Under the pieces are notes generated by a model. It was not told where the DNA came from and did no database searches. It worked only from the letters and a program-made list of their open reading frames with translations. Below are positions 21,692-33,602 of a stretch of DNA of 64,000 nt, in pieces. Positions within the stretch are counted from its first letter, which is position 1, and the number at the start of each line of letters is the position of its first letter. A program made the translations under genes and the position numbers. The stretch is from Eurosta solidaginis. Lineage: Eukaryota; Arthropoda; Insecta; Diptera; Tephritidae. The stretch spans positions 174,070,645 through 174,134,644 of the forward strand of contig NC_090319.1 in the NCBI RefSeq assembly GCF_040869045.1. The letters run 5' to 3'.

Positions 21692-22872
21692 ATGAACAGA
21701 CAAAAAACCAAGCCTCGAATCCCTGTACGGGTAAAGATGCCGCCCTTGAACTAGGCGTTAAAAAAGTAACCAATCCGTCGGGAACCGCACAGACGGCGCC
21801 GACCAGGCCTTCACGGCCTCAAAATACTTCTCGGCCATCTGTGCAAACTAGTGGAAGGACTAAACCCCTTGAGGACAAGTCCCATTCCGCGGCAGCCGGC
21901 AAAGCTAGCCCCAAAGAGGGAGAGCAGCGTCCGACTGAGCAAGCACAGGAGGCCCGTCCCACGTCCGTACCGAGCACCTCTCGCCAGCAGGGTGGAAACA
22001 GCACTAAGTCCTACACGGACAAAAGTACTGCCTCTACCGCTGCAAAGCTATCTAGAAAGCCGGCTGAACCCCTTGAGGGTTCCGAGGCAAATAAGCGAAT
22101 CCCGATTTCGGTCCGCAACTAACGGAACATCCGCAACGCCGCCAAAATCGTTGAGAGATTTGGCAACTCTCCCAACGACAAGTTGACGGCAGAGCAAAAA
22201 AGTTCTATCGCCACTGCTCCCCCTGCCCCGACCAAAACCTCCAGCGAGGCGGTTAAGGCCAACTTTACGCTGGCGGTTTTGAACCGCGGTCACCCGGATG
22301 GAAACATGACCCCGAATAACTGGAAGGATGTCCTTAACGGCCTTCTCAAGATCTTTAAGGACATCATGACCAAGTATCCGGGGCCGGCTCCTACTATTCG
22401 TGATGCCGGCTGGTACCAGGGCAGGGTCAAGCTTGTTTCCTGCGCCGATGAGCGCTCGTGCAAGCTCTACAAACTCGCCATAGCTTTGCTAGGACAGCTG
22501 TGGCCTAGGACCAGCCTGGATTCGGTCGGTTTTGAAGAAATTCCGAACAGACCGAGAGCTTGGGCCTGGGTCCCAGACGGCATAGCGGATCCTGCCGAGA
22601 TTTTAGAAACCATCGCAGAATCAAATAAGGGGCTACTTTCGAGCGATTGGAGGATAGTCCGGGTCGGAGAGACAAGGGCGAAGCAACGTTATGTTGGTTT
22701 CATCATAAACGAGGCTTCTCTCCCTTGGCTTGACGAATGTGGTTGAGTTTTAAGCTACGGCTTCTACTCCATCACGTTGAAGATTCGAAGGGTTGGTACT
22801 AAAGAAGAAGCACCGGACGAAGGTGAGCCTGTACCTCAGAGCGAGGAGTTAGACGGAGACACCCCGAGTTGA
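21692..22872 (+). pseudogene. LINE ORF1 protein (DUF4780-like), broken
   Basis: A methionine at 21692 opens a short frame ending at about 21751. The main frame from 21841 is Ser/Thr/Pro-rich and low-complexity, passes an in-frame stop at 22120, and continues into the conserved core at 22183-22746 with LAVLNRGHPDG, RDAGWYQGRVKLVSC, RAWAWVPD, ILETIAESNKGL, WRIVRVGE and ASLPWLDECG. A TGA at 22744 is followed in frame by GFYSITLKIRRVG to 22872. This order matches the DUF4780-type domain of insect LINE ORF1 proteins, thought to bind element RNA. Two nonsense codons and a frameshift disable it. Confidence 0.65.
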
Positions 22873-23223
22873 TCTGCTGCCCCTGGCCCTGTAAAGGAAC
22901 CACCTCCGCGCCGGAAGATCTGGTTGGTGGGGATACCGCCTCGAGCGAATCCGCAACCGCCACAATGAATCTCGGGGACCCATGCAACACCTTGAGTGAA
23001 CATGGTGCTGATATCGAACTGGCACGCAGCACTCCGGATGCCGAGTGCAATACACTCTCGGTATCTGAGTTTGCGGGCCAGTTCTTTACTGGCATGGACG
23101 AACAGCTTCTGCTGGAATCCGACCCATCGGATGCCGAACTCGACGATACTATCGTAGAGGAGGCATCCGACGTCAGCAGAGGATGGACGTCGATGCTGAA
23201 GCCGACCTTTAACGGGCGCTCAG

Positions 23224-24318
23224 GTACTTCAAATAAACCTGCACCACTCTAAGGCAGCCTCGGCTGCCCTAATCTTACGCCTCCGCACAAAAGATGAGGA
23301 CGTCGTTATAGTCCAGCAGCCTTGGGTCGTTGGCAGCAAGGTCTGTGGGCTCTATTCTAAGTACTACCAGCTGGTGACACCGCCCGTGGCAGGTAGAATC
23401 AGATCTTGTATTCTAACAAAGAAAACTCTAGTATTTATTCTGATATCTCTTTTTAGCGACGAGGTCTTTACCTGCATTAGCCTCGAGCTACAGGACCGAA
23501 CGCTCAGGCTGATGTCCGCCTATCTGGCGCACGATCGCCCAACTTCTGTGCAGGGCCGGCTCTGCAAAGCGGTACGGGAGGCCCACAGTAAAGGGTTCCC
23601 AATAATAATCGGAGCCGATGCCAATGCACATCACACCGCTTGGGGCTCTACCGACATTAACACTAGGGGTGAGTCTCTTTTTGATTCTATTATTAATAAC
23701 AATCTAAGTATATGCACCTCTGGAGACAAACCAACTTTTATCACCTCAAATAGAAAGGAGGTTCTAGATATTACTCTAGTTTCAGGGCCATTCTCTGACT
23801 TTGTCAAAAATTGGAGAGTTTCCAACGAAAACTCCTACTCTGATCATATGTATATCACTTTTACTCTGCTTTTGCGTACACCGCCTAGGGTGGCTTACAG
23901 GAATAGGAAACGCACGGACTGGAACCTTTATAAAAAATCCTATCCTCTACTCTCCTATGAAACGCTTCACAAGGTAGGTCGAGCCTACCGCTAAGAACTG
24001 ATGAAGCGCCTCTTTTAGACACAACATTTTCTTCTCTCGGTGAGCTAGACCCATCGTCCAAAGAGCAATAGCAATAGATCTTATCACCAAATCTTGTAAC
24101 GTTGCCTTCACAGTAGCCTGCCGGGAGATTAAGGCAAGGGGCAAAAAGAAACCCTATTGGTGGAACCAAGAAATCTCCGAGCAGAGGAAAAACAGCAGAA
24201 AACTGTTTAACGAGGCTAAGCGCACTGGAATCTGGTCCCATTATAAGGACGCCTTAAAATCTTTCAAGAAGTCAATCCAGAAGGCCAAAAGGGACTCCTG
24301 GAAGAACTTCACCATTTG
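23224..24318 (+). pseudogene. LINE ORF2 endonuclease domain, truncated
   Basis: The frame opens with INLHHSKAAS, the N-terminal endonuclease signature of R1/LOA-type LINEs, then VIVQQPW near 23310, GADANAHHTAWGS near 23612, LDITLVSGP near 23767, and YSDHMYITF near 23840, the catalytic SDH motif being intact. A linker with YWWNQEI and AKRDSWKNF follows in a shifted frame after 23990. Coding sequence ends at 24318 without the reverse transcriptase. One frameshift near 23980 and the truncation make it a pseudogene. Confidence 0.75.
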
Positions 24319-27300
24319 ATTGGTGAGATCCTAATTAAAAATATGTTTTCTATACCTGATTCAGATGGAAGTGTTAAAAGTATAACACTTATCCTTGACA
24401 CCTCCGAAGAGTGTCTAGCTTCCTTGAAGAACATTGAGGTAAATACATTGAATTTGGATCCAATCATGATCCATGTAGTATCCCAGAAACTAGATAATGA
24501 AACTCGTAAAAAATGGCAGAGTTCTCTAAAATCATCTACTGAAGTGCCTTAACTTTCTGATTTATTTACTTTCCGTGAAAACTGGTTCCACGCACTGGAA
24601 TTTATTCATGGCTGTACAGGATACAGCGATAAAAGCAAAAGGCCAAAAGCAAATGCGTCTCGATCTAAAAGATCTAGTTTTAAAGCAAATCATGCTTCTC
24701 AGCAACATAGCTGCTCATTTTGCGATAAGCCTCACTTTATTTCAAAATGTTATACGTTTTTAGCATTGCCGTATAAGGATAAAGCTCAGTTCTTAAGTAC
24801 TAAGAATATTTGTTTCAATTGCCTCGCGAGTGGCCATCATGCGCGAGATTGCAAGTCAACATACAAGTGCAATGTGTGTAGAATGGCTCATCATACCATT
24901 TTGCATCACGAAAACGAGAATGCTCCCAGTAACAGTAGGGTTAGCTCCGCTAATATGTCCGCTGAGAGCTCAACTTATCTTTAGCTGCTTCAACAAATAG
25001 TGCGTCGGTATTTCCAAACGTTTTATTATATACGATTCGCGCGGTTGTGAAATCCCCCTCGGCACAAATTGAGCTTAGAGTGCTTCTTGATCAAGGATCA
25101 CAAGCTACGCTTATATCCGAACACGCAGCTCAATTACTCAACCTTAAAAAACGAAAAACCTATTGTGAAATTACTGGCGTCTGTAATAGCCAAAACCTTT
25201 GCCGTAGTGCAGTTTGATCTTTGGTCCATCAAAAATAAATATATATTGAGTTGCAACGCGCTCGTTCTACAACGCTTGTCATCTTATATGCCAAAAACAA
25301 CTACGGTTTTACAAAATCTTCGTGATTTACAAATTGATTCATTTGCTGATCCGGAATTCGACAGAGGCGATAAAATTGATCTCATTCTTGGAGCAGATAT
25401 TTTCAGCCAAATCGTACTTCCAGGCAAGTCATTCATTCAGCAAAACTTATTCTTTCAAAATATTCTCTTTTGTTGGGTGGTATCCGGAATCAATACGTGT
25501 TTTGATCATGAACTTACCATCAATAATATAACTTTAGAAAGCCTGTTGCGCGCCTTTTGGGAACAGGAGGAGCTTCCTCAAAAAATACAGCTGAGTTCCG
25601 AAGACGAAGCATGCAACAGTAATTTCTTAGCAACTACGCAACGTAACGAACTTGGTCGGTACATAGTAGATTTACCCTTTAAATCTGTTATTAATTCTGG
25701 TATGCTACCAACTCTGAGTAGTAATCACTTTAATACTTTAAAACGTATTAATAACTTAGAGCAAGCATTTCATAGGCGTCCGCTATATCGCCAGCAATAC
25801 AGAGTTTTCATGCAAGAATATGAAAGCTTGAAGCATATGACCAAAGTAGATATATATCCAGCAGACATTCAGCCTAATTCTTACTTTTTGCCGCATCATG
25901 GCGCTATTCGTGAGAGTAGCTCAACCACTAAATTACGAGTGGTATTTGACCGTAGTAGCAAGTCAAAGGACTCCAAATCTCTTAATGAAGAATTACTCCC
26001 TGGACCTACTCTCCACAACAATTTGTTTCAAATCCTATTACTTTGGCGAAAACATCGATATGCCTTCACAGCAGATATCGAAAAAATTTTTCGACAGATT
26101 GAGGTGAATCCTGCTCAGCGTAAATACCAAGAAATTTTATGGCGTTTTAATCCGAATGACGATATTGCCATTTACGAATTAAATACCGTAACCTACGCAA
26201 CTACTCCTGCTCCTTACCTATCAATCTGAGTCTTGCGTCAGGCTTCTGAAGATTCTAGGCATGAATATGAGAACGAATCAGCTGTGTTAGATGCGGATAC
26301 ATACGTAGATTATGTTATGTCGGGATCCGACAATTTATCTAAAGCTATAACGTTACAACGGGACTTGTGTTCTCTTCTTAATAAAGGTGGTTTCGTTCTA
26401 AGAAAGTGGAATTCCAATTCGTCAGAGTTTCTGAATGAAATTGAACCTTCCTTTATAGAGAATTCTGTCACTTTCGATATTAATAGAGATAACATAGTTA
26501 AAGCGCTCGGAGTTCAGTGGAATACCACCATTGATTCCTTTAATTTTAAAACGTCTTTCGAGTTTGAGGTAAGGACAACAAAATGTTCTCTTCTTACCGA
26601 TAGTGCACGTATATTTCACCCATTAGGTTGGCTCACTAAATCCACAATTGTTGCGAAAACGCTTTTTCAGAAATTGTGGCTGGCCGGTGTTGACTGGGAT
26701 GAAGAAGTTCCCGCCGATATTTAGTCTTTATGGTATAAGTACAAATTAAACTTGATTGCTTTTCATGAAATAAAAATTCCTAGGTGGATGGGTTACTTCC
26801 CCACTTGTAAATTCGATTTGCACTGCTTTTGCGATGCATCCTAAGTCGCCTATGCCGCTGTAGTGTACGCACGTATTTCCGTCAACGAAAGAGTGACGGT
26901 TTCACTTCTTCAAGCCAAGTCAAAGGTGGCGCCTATCAAAACCGTATCCATACCAAATTTGGAGCTATGAGCAGCTACTCTTCTGGTCAAACTCGCCGCA
27001 AATGTGATAGAGTCCTTTTCTCAAAATTCTTCAGATTGCATTAATTTAGTACCCTATTGGAGCGATAGCACAACAGTTCTCAGCTGGATAAGGCATCCGC
27101 CATCTCGTTGGAATGTCTACGTAGCAAACTGCGTGAATGAAATTCAGCGTTATACCAATGTCATACAATGGCAGTATGTTCCTTCGGCTGAGAATCCAGC
27201 TGATTGTGCATCGAGGGGGTTGTTTCCAAATGAACTTAAAGATAAAGAAATTTGGTGGCGTGGTCCTAAATTTCTAATCGAATCTGACAGTCAGTGGCCC

Positions 27301-28881
27301 AAAATTCCCAAAAATCGTCAGCCACCGTTAGAAGAACGAAAATCACATTCTGTAAATCACATGACAGACTCTCAATATCCTGAGTTTTTGGTCAAATTTT
27401 CCACGTTTTCTATATTATTGCGCGTTATTTCTTGGTGTTACCGATTCATCAACAATTGTAAGCGTAGTAAGAGAAATAGTTACTATGGAAACATGACCGC
27501 GAGAGAAATTCGTGCCACTAAACTTTGTATCATAAGGTTAACTCAAGAAATTGATTTTCTTTATGTATTTCGGCCTTACGCAGGCACAGGGAAGCCAAAG
27601 AGAAACCTTTACTAAAATTGTCACCCTTTCTTTATGAAAAACGGTATCCTCCGAATTGGCGGCCGACTCAGACACTATAATTTACCGCCTGATACCAAAC
27701 ACCTAGCAATATTAACCAAACAAAATCCTTTGTCGAAGCTTATAATTTCAGATGCACACGAGCACACATTGCACGGTGGGATCACCCTAACCATGTCATA
27801 TGTTAGTAGTGAATTTTGGATTTTGTCTGGGGTCCGTCTAGCTAAAACAACACTAAGTCAATGCATAACCTGCTTTCGATATGCTGCCAAGGGTGCTCAA
27901 CAAGTGAAGGGTGATCTTCCTGCTGTTCGCTTAAATCTCACCAGGCCATTTCAATACAGTGGCGTCAACTACGCCGGAACTATACCAATAAAAATGCAAC
28001 CATAAGACGCGCCATAATAACAAAGGGTTATGTTTGCCTGTTTGTGTGTACGGAAACCAAAGCTATTCACCTGGAGGCAGTGTCTGATTTAACATCGAGT
28101 GCGTTTTTAGCAGCCTTTCGCCGTTTTGTCTCAAGACGAGGAGCATGCACTGATTTAAATTCCGACTGTGGCACAAATTTTGTAGAATTAAAAGCATTGT
28201 TGCACAGGAGTCAACTTTCAATACCAGAGGACTAACGTGAAAGCTTATCCAACCTTCGAACTGATTGGCATTTTATTCCTCCTGCTTCACCACATTTCGG
28301 TAGTTTGTGAGAAGCCGGGGTTAAATCTATGATGTACCATCTTAAACGTGTTATACATGATAGAATTTTAAGCTTTGAAGAACTAACTACTTTACTTTCA
28401 CAGATTGAAGGATGCCTAATTCTAGGCCACTTTGTCCCTTATCATCAGATCCGCGAGATGTCAGTTAACATCCGGGCATTTTTTGATAGGCGAGCCTACC
28501 ATCTGCATACAAGAAGAAAGTCTTTTAGAGGTCAACATCAACCGCATTAGTCGTTGGAAGGCGATTGAACAAATAAAGGAACACTTCTGGAAACGCTGGT
28601 ATCGGGAATATCTTAGTCGTCTACAAGCTCGCCCTAAGTGGCTTCATCGCCGAACCGATATACAAATTGACGACCTAGTTCTTGTATCCGATGATCGTTG
28701 TGCCCCTGGGCAGTGGTGCCTTGGCCGTATGCATGAAGTGTATCCTGGAAAGGACGGACGAGTGCGTGTCGTGTCAATATATGCAAACCAAAAACTTACC
28801 AAAAGGCCTATTTCAAAAATTTGTCTTCTACCATTGGATGAACTTGAAGGTGACAGCCCTGAACAACAAATCTTGAGGTGA
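24319..28881 (+). pseudogene. BEL/Pao gag-pol, heavily broken
   Basis: Visible in order: a gag segment near 24410-24550 with NLDPIMIHVVSQKLD (DUF1759-like); zinc knuckles near 24711-24920 (CSFC, CFNCLASGHHARDC, CNVC); a protease LLDQGSQATLIS at about 25083; reverse transcriptase with YFLPHHGAI, LRVVFDRS and FTADIEKIF near 25880-26090; YVDYVMSG near 26304, where YVDD is expected; RNase H with CFCDAS and IPNLELCAA near 26825-26980 and WSDS near 27058; integrase with GVNYAG near 27960 (catalytic Asp replaced by Asn), DCGTNF near 28166 and L-stop-EAGVKS near 28308; and a C-terminal domain with GQWCLGRMHEVYPG near 28710. Many frameshifts and stops interrupt it. Confidence 0.85.
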
Positions 28882-29393
28882 GTAGAATTAGGGGCGAAGA
28901 GATGGAGCCTGCTGCTGAAGGCGCTGTGAGTCGGAGCATAGCGGAGTAAACAATACTCGACTAAAACAATCACAACGATAGGCCGTCCTTCCTCTTATAT
29001 CTACTAGGATTAAGAACAGTCGTTCTTGTAGGGAAGAATGTTCCGGTATTATTAATCAAACAACTTATAAACAAAGCATGGTTTACATTTAGTCTTTTTA
29101 ATTCATAATTAATTATTACTATGTAACCTTGTTATAATATTCATGATACATAAGAGAGGCACATGCATAAACCAGTAAAACATTGCAAATAGCTCACGAT
29201 AATATGTACGCCGAAATGATGGTGAGCGGAACGCCAGCAACAAAAGTTGGCGGTCTCCTGACCCAACCGATCCTATTCGGGCTGGTAGTTTCAGGAGCCT
29301 GCCCAAAATAGGAGTTCCCATACAAATAAGTAATTACTGCACGGAATCAAAAACCACGTACATTTAATTAATAAATTATTTCTTTCTTCACAG
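28878..29393 (+). other. Candidate intron at the end of BEL pol
   Basis: The pol frame ends with ATC TTG AGG TGA. The same bases form a consensus splice donor, GAG|GTGAGT, at 28878. A strong acceptor, a pyrimidine-rich run ending TTTCTTTCTTCACAG, ends at 29393. Joining them would replace the TGA and add 15 codons ending in TAG near 29440. This is a sequence-based suggestion only. The same arrangement is present in the second copy at 33998-34513. Confidence 0.35.
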
Positions 29394-29539
29394 GGGAACG
29401 AGACACGAAGTCCATCCTCCGCATCTGCACATCGACTTATAGCCATACCTGGACGTGTGGTGGCTTGTATGCTTTCTAAGTCATTTAGTATTTGTATTTG
29501 ATTAAAATTTTGTTGTTGCCTACGGCAAGGGGGACGGTA

Positions 29540-30544
29540 TGTTTAGACCACAGGCCTAAATATATCTGCCCTCCCTCGTAGAAATGTACTTAGTTAACCA
29601 ATAAATTCATAAAGGTGTTTTCGCAGATACACACACACACATTCATATGTATAAGCTGCAATTGTTTATACACATTACTCTAAACTTTTTTACTTTACTG
29701 CTATGGGCGACTATGCGGCAGCTTTCGGTGGGGAAACTCAACGAAATTGGCCGTATAGTGGGCTCATAGCTTTTCTCTGCCAAGCGCTCGGCCTCTTTTG
29801 ATCCAGCCGTCGAAGTGAAAGCATCCTGCCAACATACGTCACGTAAGTGCTAATACTCTTAAATATTAATTATATATTCCACAACAATTGTTAAACCTAT
29901 TTCCTTAACATTTGTTGCTTCATTCTAATTGTTTAATAAAAACAAACTATCACTTTGTCATTGAACTAATACGAAACTTTTCTGGTGTTTTTTATTTCTT
30001 CCTTTCTTCCGCCTTAATCATTCTATGTAACAAATACGTGGGTGCGCGCCGCTGCCACCACGCATTTGTACAATATGAATTGATCACAGCCCTAAGAAAC
30101 ACGTCAAACCAAAGCACCCCATCGTCGAATATATAAAGCAACATGGAACACTCAATCCAGTTGTCAATGCTTAATACACAACCAGTTCCAACCCCAATTC
30201 GTGTGTATGTATGTATGTATGCATGGAAAGTATTTTCACTTGTGAAAGCGCGAATGTCTATATAGCTGGTAGGTGTCGGTTTGAATGGCTTTTTAGGCAT
30301 GTATCTGTGAATAACGTCTAGTGGTAAGAATGTATGGCTAATTCCCTCGGGTGTTGAGTGAAAAACGGGCGAGAGAAACTTGCCGTTGCACATTGGTTAT
30401 CGCTGCACTTAATAGCCGAAATAAAACTTACATTAATTATCGAAGTGTCCAATTCTGAAAAGGGCGTCTTTCCGGTAGAAAGTGCGTGAAAAAAAATATA
30501 TATATTAAAGTTTAAAGTATTAAAAGCAGTTGAAAGTGCCGACA
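29540..30544 (+). repeat. Candidate 3' LTR of BEL element 1
   Basis: The stretch follows a purine tract (CGGCAAGGGGGACGG) and starts TGTTTAGACC. It contains a TATA-like ATATATAAAG near 30129, an initiator-like region about 30 bases later, and an AATAAA at about 30419, the order expected of U3-R-U5. The end at ACA (30544) is inferred. No matching 5' LTR exists in the window, so the limits cannot be checked internally, but the repeat in the duplicated block (34660-35665) is nearly identical. Confidence 0.35.
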
Positions 30545-30639
30545 TTTTTTTACTGCCAATTTACGGGACCGGCCACCGGTATACTCAAAACGGACCTGCA
30601 GCAAGCTATAAGGTATGTAAGTGAAAAATACAGAAAATC

Positions 30640-31180
30640 ATAAAATTTAATAAATTTAATATTTTATTAAACCTTAAATTTAATAAAACCAAAAATTTAA
30701 TAAAATCTAAAATTAAATTAAATCTAAAATTTTATAAATCCTAAAATTCAATAAAATCTAAAATTTGATAAAATATAAAATTTAATTAAACCTAAAATAT
30801 TATAAACCCTAAAATTAAATTAAATCTATAATTAAATTAAACCTAAAATTTAATAAAACCTAAAAATAGATAAAACCGAAAACTAAATTAAACCAAAAAT
30901 TGAATTAAATCTAAAATTTAATAAAACCTACAGTTAAATGAAACCTAAAATTTAATAAATCCTAAAATTAAAGTAAATCCAAAATTTAATAAAATCTAAA
31001 ATTAAATTAAACCTAAAATTTTATAAAACCTAATATTTAATAAAATATAAATTAAAAAAAGCTAAATTTAATACAACTTAAAATTAAATGAAAGCTAAAT
31101 TAAATAAAATCTAAAATTTAATAAAATCTAAAATTTAATAAAACCTAAAATCAAATAAAATATTAAACAAATAAAACCTT
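30640..31180. repeat. A+T-rich minisatellite (TAAAATTTAATAAAACC-like), copy 1
   Basis: About thirty imperfect copies of a 16-18 base unit, consensus close to TAAAATTTAATAAAACC, run in tandem. The array lies between a consensus splice donor (AAG|GTATGTAAG at 30613) and a good acceptor (TTTATTTTTATTACAG ending at 31525). It encodes nothing. Confidence 0.9.
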
Positions 31181-31364
31181 AAATAAATCCAAATAAGCTT
31201 TTAAAAAATACTACTATCTTTTAAAATAAATTAAACCAAAAATAAATTTAAGAAAAAATAGTATTGTTATTTTTCTATATAAATTAAATTTATAACAACT
31301 GTCATACAATAAATTAAATAAATAAAAAAATATAAAATAATTAATGCGAATAAATAAGACATAC

Positions 31365-31520
31365 ATTTACGTAGCTACATATGCATACTTATACATGCAA
31401 AAATAGAATTCTCATGAAATTGTTGTTTTATTTTATTACATTTACGTAGCTACATATGCATACTTATACATGCAAACACAAACAAATAGAATCCTCATGA
31501 AATTGTTGTTTTATTTTTAT
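31365..31520. repeat. Two-copy tandem repeat, period about 72 bp
   Basis: ACATTTACGTAGCTACATAT, GCATACTTATACATGCAAA and CTCATGAAATTGTTGTTTTA occur twice in succession just upstream of the candidate acceptor at 31525. It is also present in the second copy at about 36485-36645. Confidence 0.85.
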
Positions 31521-31897
31521 TACAGGTCCTCACCCGGCGGAGATATCCCTGGACCCCATCTACCCAAGAATTTTGATTTTAATTTAATTGCGTGAAAGCC
31601 GACGGGAAATCCTCAAGGAGGAAAGGGATAATAATAAAAACCCTAGCGCTATGTTATTGTAAGCAGTCAAAAGGAAACGCAACAGCAAATAACCCAAAGA
31701 AAAAAAAAACAAAGCCAGCGATGCGAAAAACAACAAAAACCACAGAGAGGACGGAGAGACTGGCAGCAATTTGATTTAACAACTTTTATTGCATTTATAT
31801 ATATGCATAGATTTTTTTGTGTATGTGCCAGCGAATTATTATTAATTTGCGAGGAGAATTTAGCTCTGGGATAATTCCACGTTTAGGGTTTGATTTT

Positions 31898-32236
31898 ATT
31901 ATTAAGAATGCATGAGCTTAACATCGGTTTATAATATTTGAATGTTCAATTATTATGTTTTTCTGAGAGAAACTGAAAAGAAAGAAACATTTAGTGGCAT
32001 ATTGCGATGGTACCATTTCGAAAACCGCCACGAATTCATCGTCAGGCAATTACGTAATGTTATCAAAGGTTTCCCCGAGATTCGAACCGCGAATCACACG
32101 GTGAAACTGCATTTTCCTTCAACACTAGGCTATCCTGCTTGTATTTGTTTCCTTGCTTAATTCAGTTTATCTCATTTCTACACTAACCACACAATTGAGA
32201 CATTCTGTCTATATTAATTCAAGTGGTCTGTAGATT
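31898..32236 (-). repeat. tRNA-derived SINE-like unit A
   Basis: On the minus strand the unit contains an RNA polymerase III box A-like word TAGCCTAGTG and a box B-like word GGTTCGAATCTC about 45 bases apart (32140-32067), followed by a non-tRNA body ending near 31898 in TTAATAATAA. The acceptor stem does not pair, so it is not a functional tRNA gene. A leader of about 90 bases (CAGAATGTCTCAATTGTGTG and on) precedes the tRNA-like part. Confidence 0.7.
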
Positions 32237-32342
32237 TGTTTTGTAAAGGTTCTTTTTCGTTGCGAATGAGAAGCTTTGTAAACTCGTGCTCAGTTTTACA
32301 TATTTATGTTTGTTTGTTTTAATGGTGTGTTCAATTTATACT

Positions 32343-32683
32343 TATTATTAAGAATTCATGAGCTTAACACCGGCTTATAATAATTGAATGTTCAATTATT
32401 ATGATTTTCTGAGAAAAACTGAAATGAAAGAAAGAAACATTTACTGGCATATTGCGATGCTACCATTTCGAAAACTGCCACGAATTCATCATCAGGCAAT
32501 TTCGTAATGTTATTAAAGGTTTCACCGAGATTCGAACCCCGAAGCACACGGTGAAACTGCAGTTGCTTTAACCGCTAGGCTATCCTGCTTGAATTTGTTT
32601 CCTTGCTTAATTCAGTTTATCTCATTCCTACACTAACAACACAATCGAGGCATTCTGTCTATATATAATCCGAGTGGAGTTCC
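32343..32683 (-). repeat. tRNA-derived SINE-like unit B
   Basis: A diverged second copy of unit A in the same orientation, about 110 bases away. It has the better promoter words, TAGCCTAGCGG and GGTTCGAATCTC. Since the leader and body are both repeated, the pair may be a local duplication or two insertions. No target-site duplications were found. Confidence 0.7.
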
Positions 32684-33558
32684 CTTAACAGACACTTGTT
32701 TGTCCGTCAAAAGGTCGGTCTAAGTAACTGGTCGGTTCGTCATTTCCGTCCAACAACCCCCATACAGTCACAGTACAGTTTTCCCAAGGGCCACACCCAC
32801 ACTAACACTGAAAGTTAAATTACTCCATATTTATATATAGATACTTTCAACGAACCATTTGAAATAAAGCAAAGCAAGTATTCGTTTATTTTGGCTTAAA
32901 ATTTTATTACAATAATTACTTAGTATCTTGCTTTATATCCTGCCCAGCAAATAATACCTGGCATTGGGTATTAATATCAAGAGATTTACAAATTGAAACT
33001 AAAAGAAATTCAAAAAAAAAAAAAATAGTTCAATACTTAATATTATGTACTCCATGTAATTGGTACAGATACATTGTATAATTTAAATTACTATTCAATA
33101 GCCGCGAAATGATTTGTGTCAAAATAAAATAATAGAAAAAAAAAAATACCAATAATAAAAATTTACGCAATGTGCTATAGGGTATATGTCCTGAAACTTA
33201 ATCTCAGTCTCACCTGAGTGTCTAAAATCGATCGTACATAAGCGTGTGATTTAATAGAAGTATGTACAACCTGCGTGCATAGATTATTCTCCGCAATGCA
33301 AACACATTTGCACATAGTGAAATTTATGTAAATATGTGTGTTCTGATATGAGAATTATTCACGTAAATAGGTTATTGAGCATACATATTCATATACATAT
33401 ATACATATCATATGGGTCAGCTGTTGAAACTCACCTCGCTGTCAATTCTATCATGGTACCGTGCGAAAGTGTACTGCAAAGAAATAGAGATCAAAAACAA
33501 CAACCCTACGCACATATTTAATATTGGCCCTCTCTAGCTGAATAAAAGTGCAATAAAA
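32684..33558. other. Noncoding DNA at the end of duplication copy 1
   Basis: A+T-rich sequence without a recognised element. It contains a poly(A) run near 33013, an ATAC/ATAT microsatellite near 33380-33410, and the phrase GAATAAAAGTGCAATAAAATT at the breakpoint. Confidence 0.4.
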
Positions 33559-33602
33559 TTATCATCAGATCCGCGAGATGTCAGTTAACATCCGGGCATT
33601 TT

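Larger units (their letters stand above)
21255..24318 (+). mobile_element. LOA/R1-type LINE, 3'-truncated
   Basis: A G+C-richer block begins near 21255 with an untranslated leader, then ORF1 and the beginning of ORF2. ORF2 stops abruptly at about 24318, in the linker after the endonuclease, where BEL/Pao gag sequence begins. The reverse transcriptase is therefore missing. The endonuclease is closely similar in motif order to the minus-strand LINE at 51385-55880, so the two belong to one group. Confidence 0.75.
24319..30544 (+). mobile_element. BEL/Pao LTR element 1, 5'-truncated
   Basis: Gag, protease, polymerase, RNase H, integrase and a C-terminal integrase-associated domain follow in BEL/Pao order. 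The 5' LTR and the beginning of gag are missing, replaced by LOA-type LINE sequence. A purine-rich stretch at 29525-29537 is followed by TGTTTAGACC, a plausible 3' LTR start at 29540. The 3' LTR end at 30544 (ACA) is a guess. The last part of this element is contained in the 5.12-kb tandem duplication. Confidence 0.75.
28439..33558 (+). repeat. 5.12-kb tandem duplication, copy 1
   Basis: The block from the BEL integrase C-terminal region through the LTR-like sequence, an A+T-rich minisatellite and two tRNA-derived repeats is followed immediately by a second copy at 33559. The two differ at only about a few dozen positions by eye, mostly single bases (for example C/T at 29855 and T/A at 29784) and homopolymer lengths. 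Each breakpoint carries TTAT (28439-28442, 33559-33562, 38678-38681). Confidence 0.95.

Noticed and set aside
29992..30393. 133-codon minus-strand frame, repeated at 35112-35513
   Set aside because: It appears twice only because of the 5.12-kb duplication, lies in LTR-like promoter sequence, and has no recognisable motif. Near-identity of the copies reflects recency, not selection.
32067..32140. Possible tRNA gene on the minus strand
   Set aside because: Box A and box B words are good, but the acceptor stem cannot pair and the unit is repeated with a non-tRNA body, so it is a SINE-like relic. The same applies to 32517-32590 and the heads of the other SINE family.
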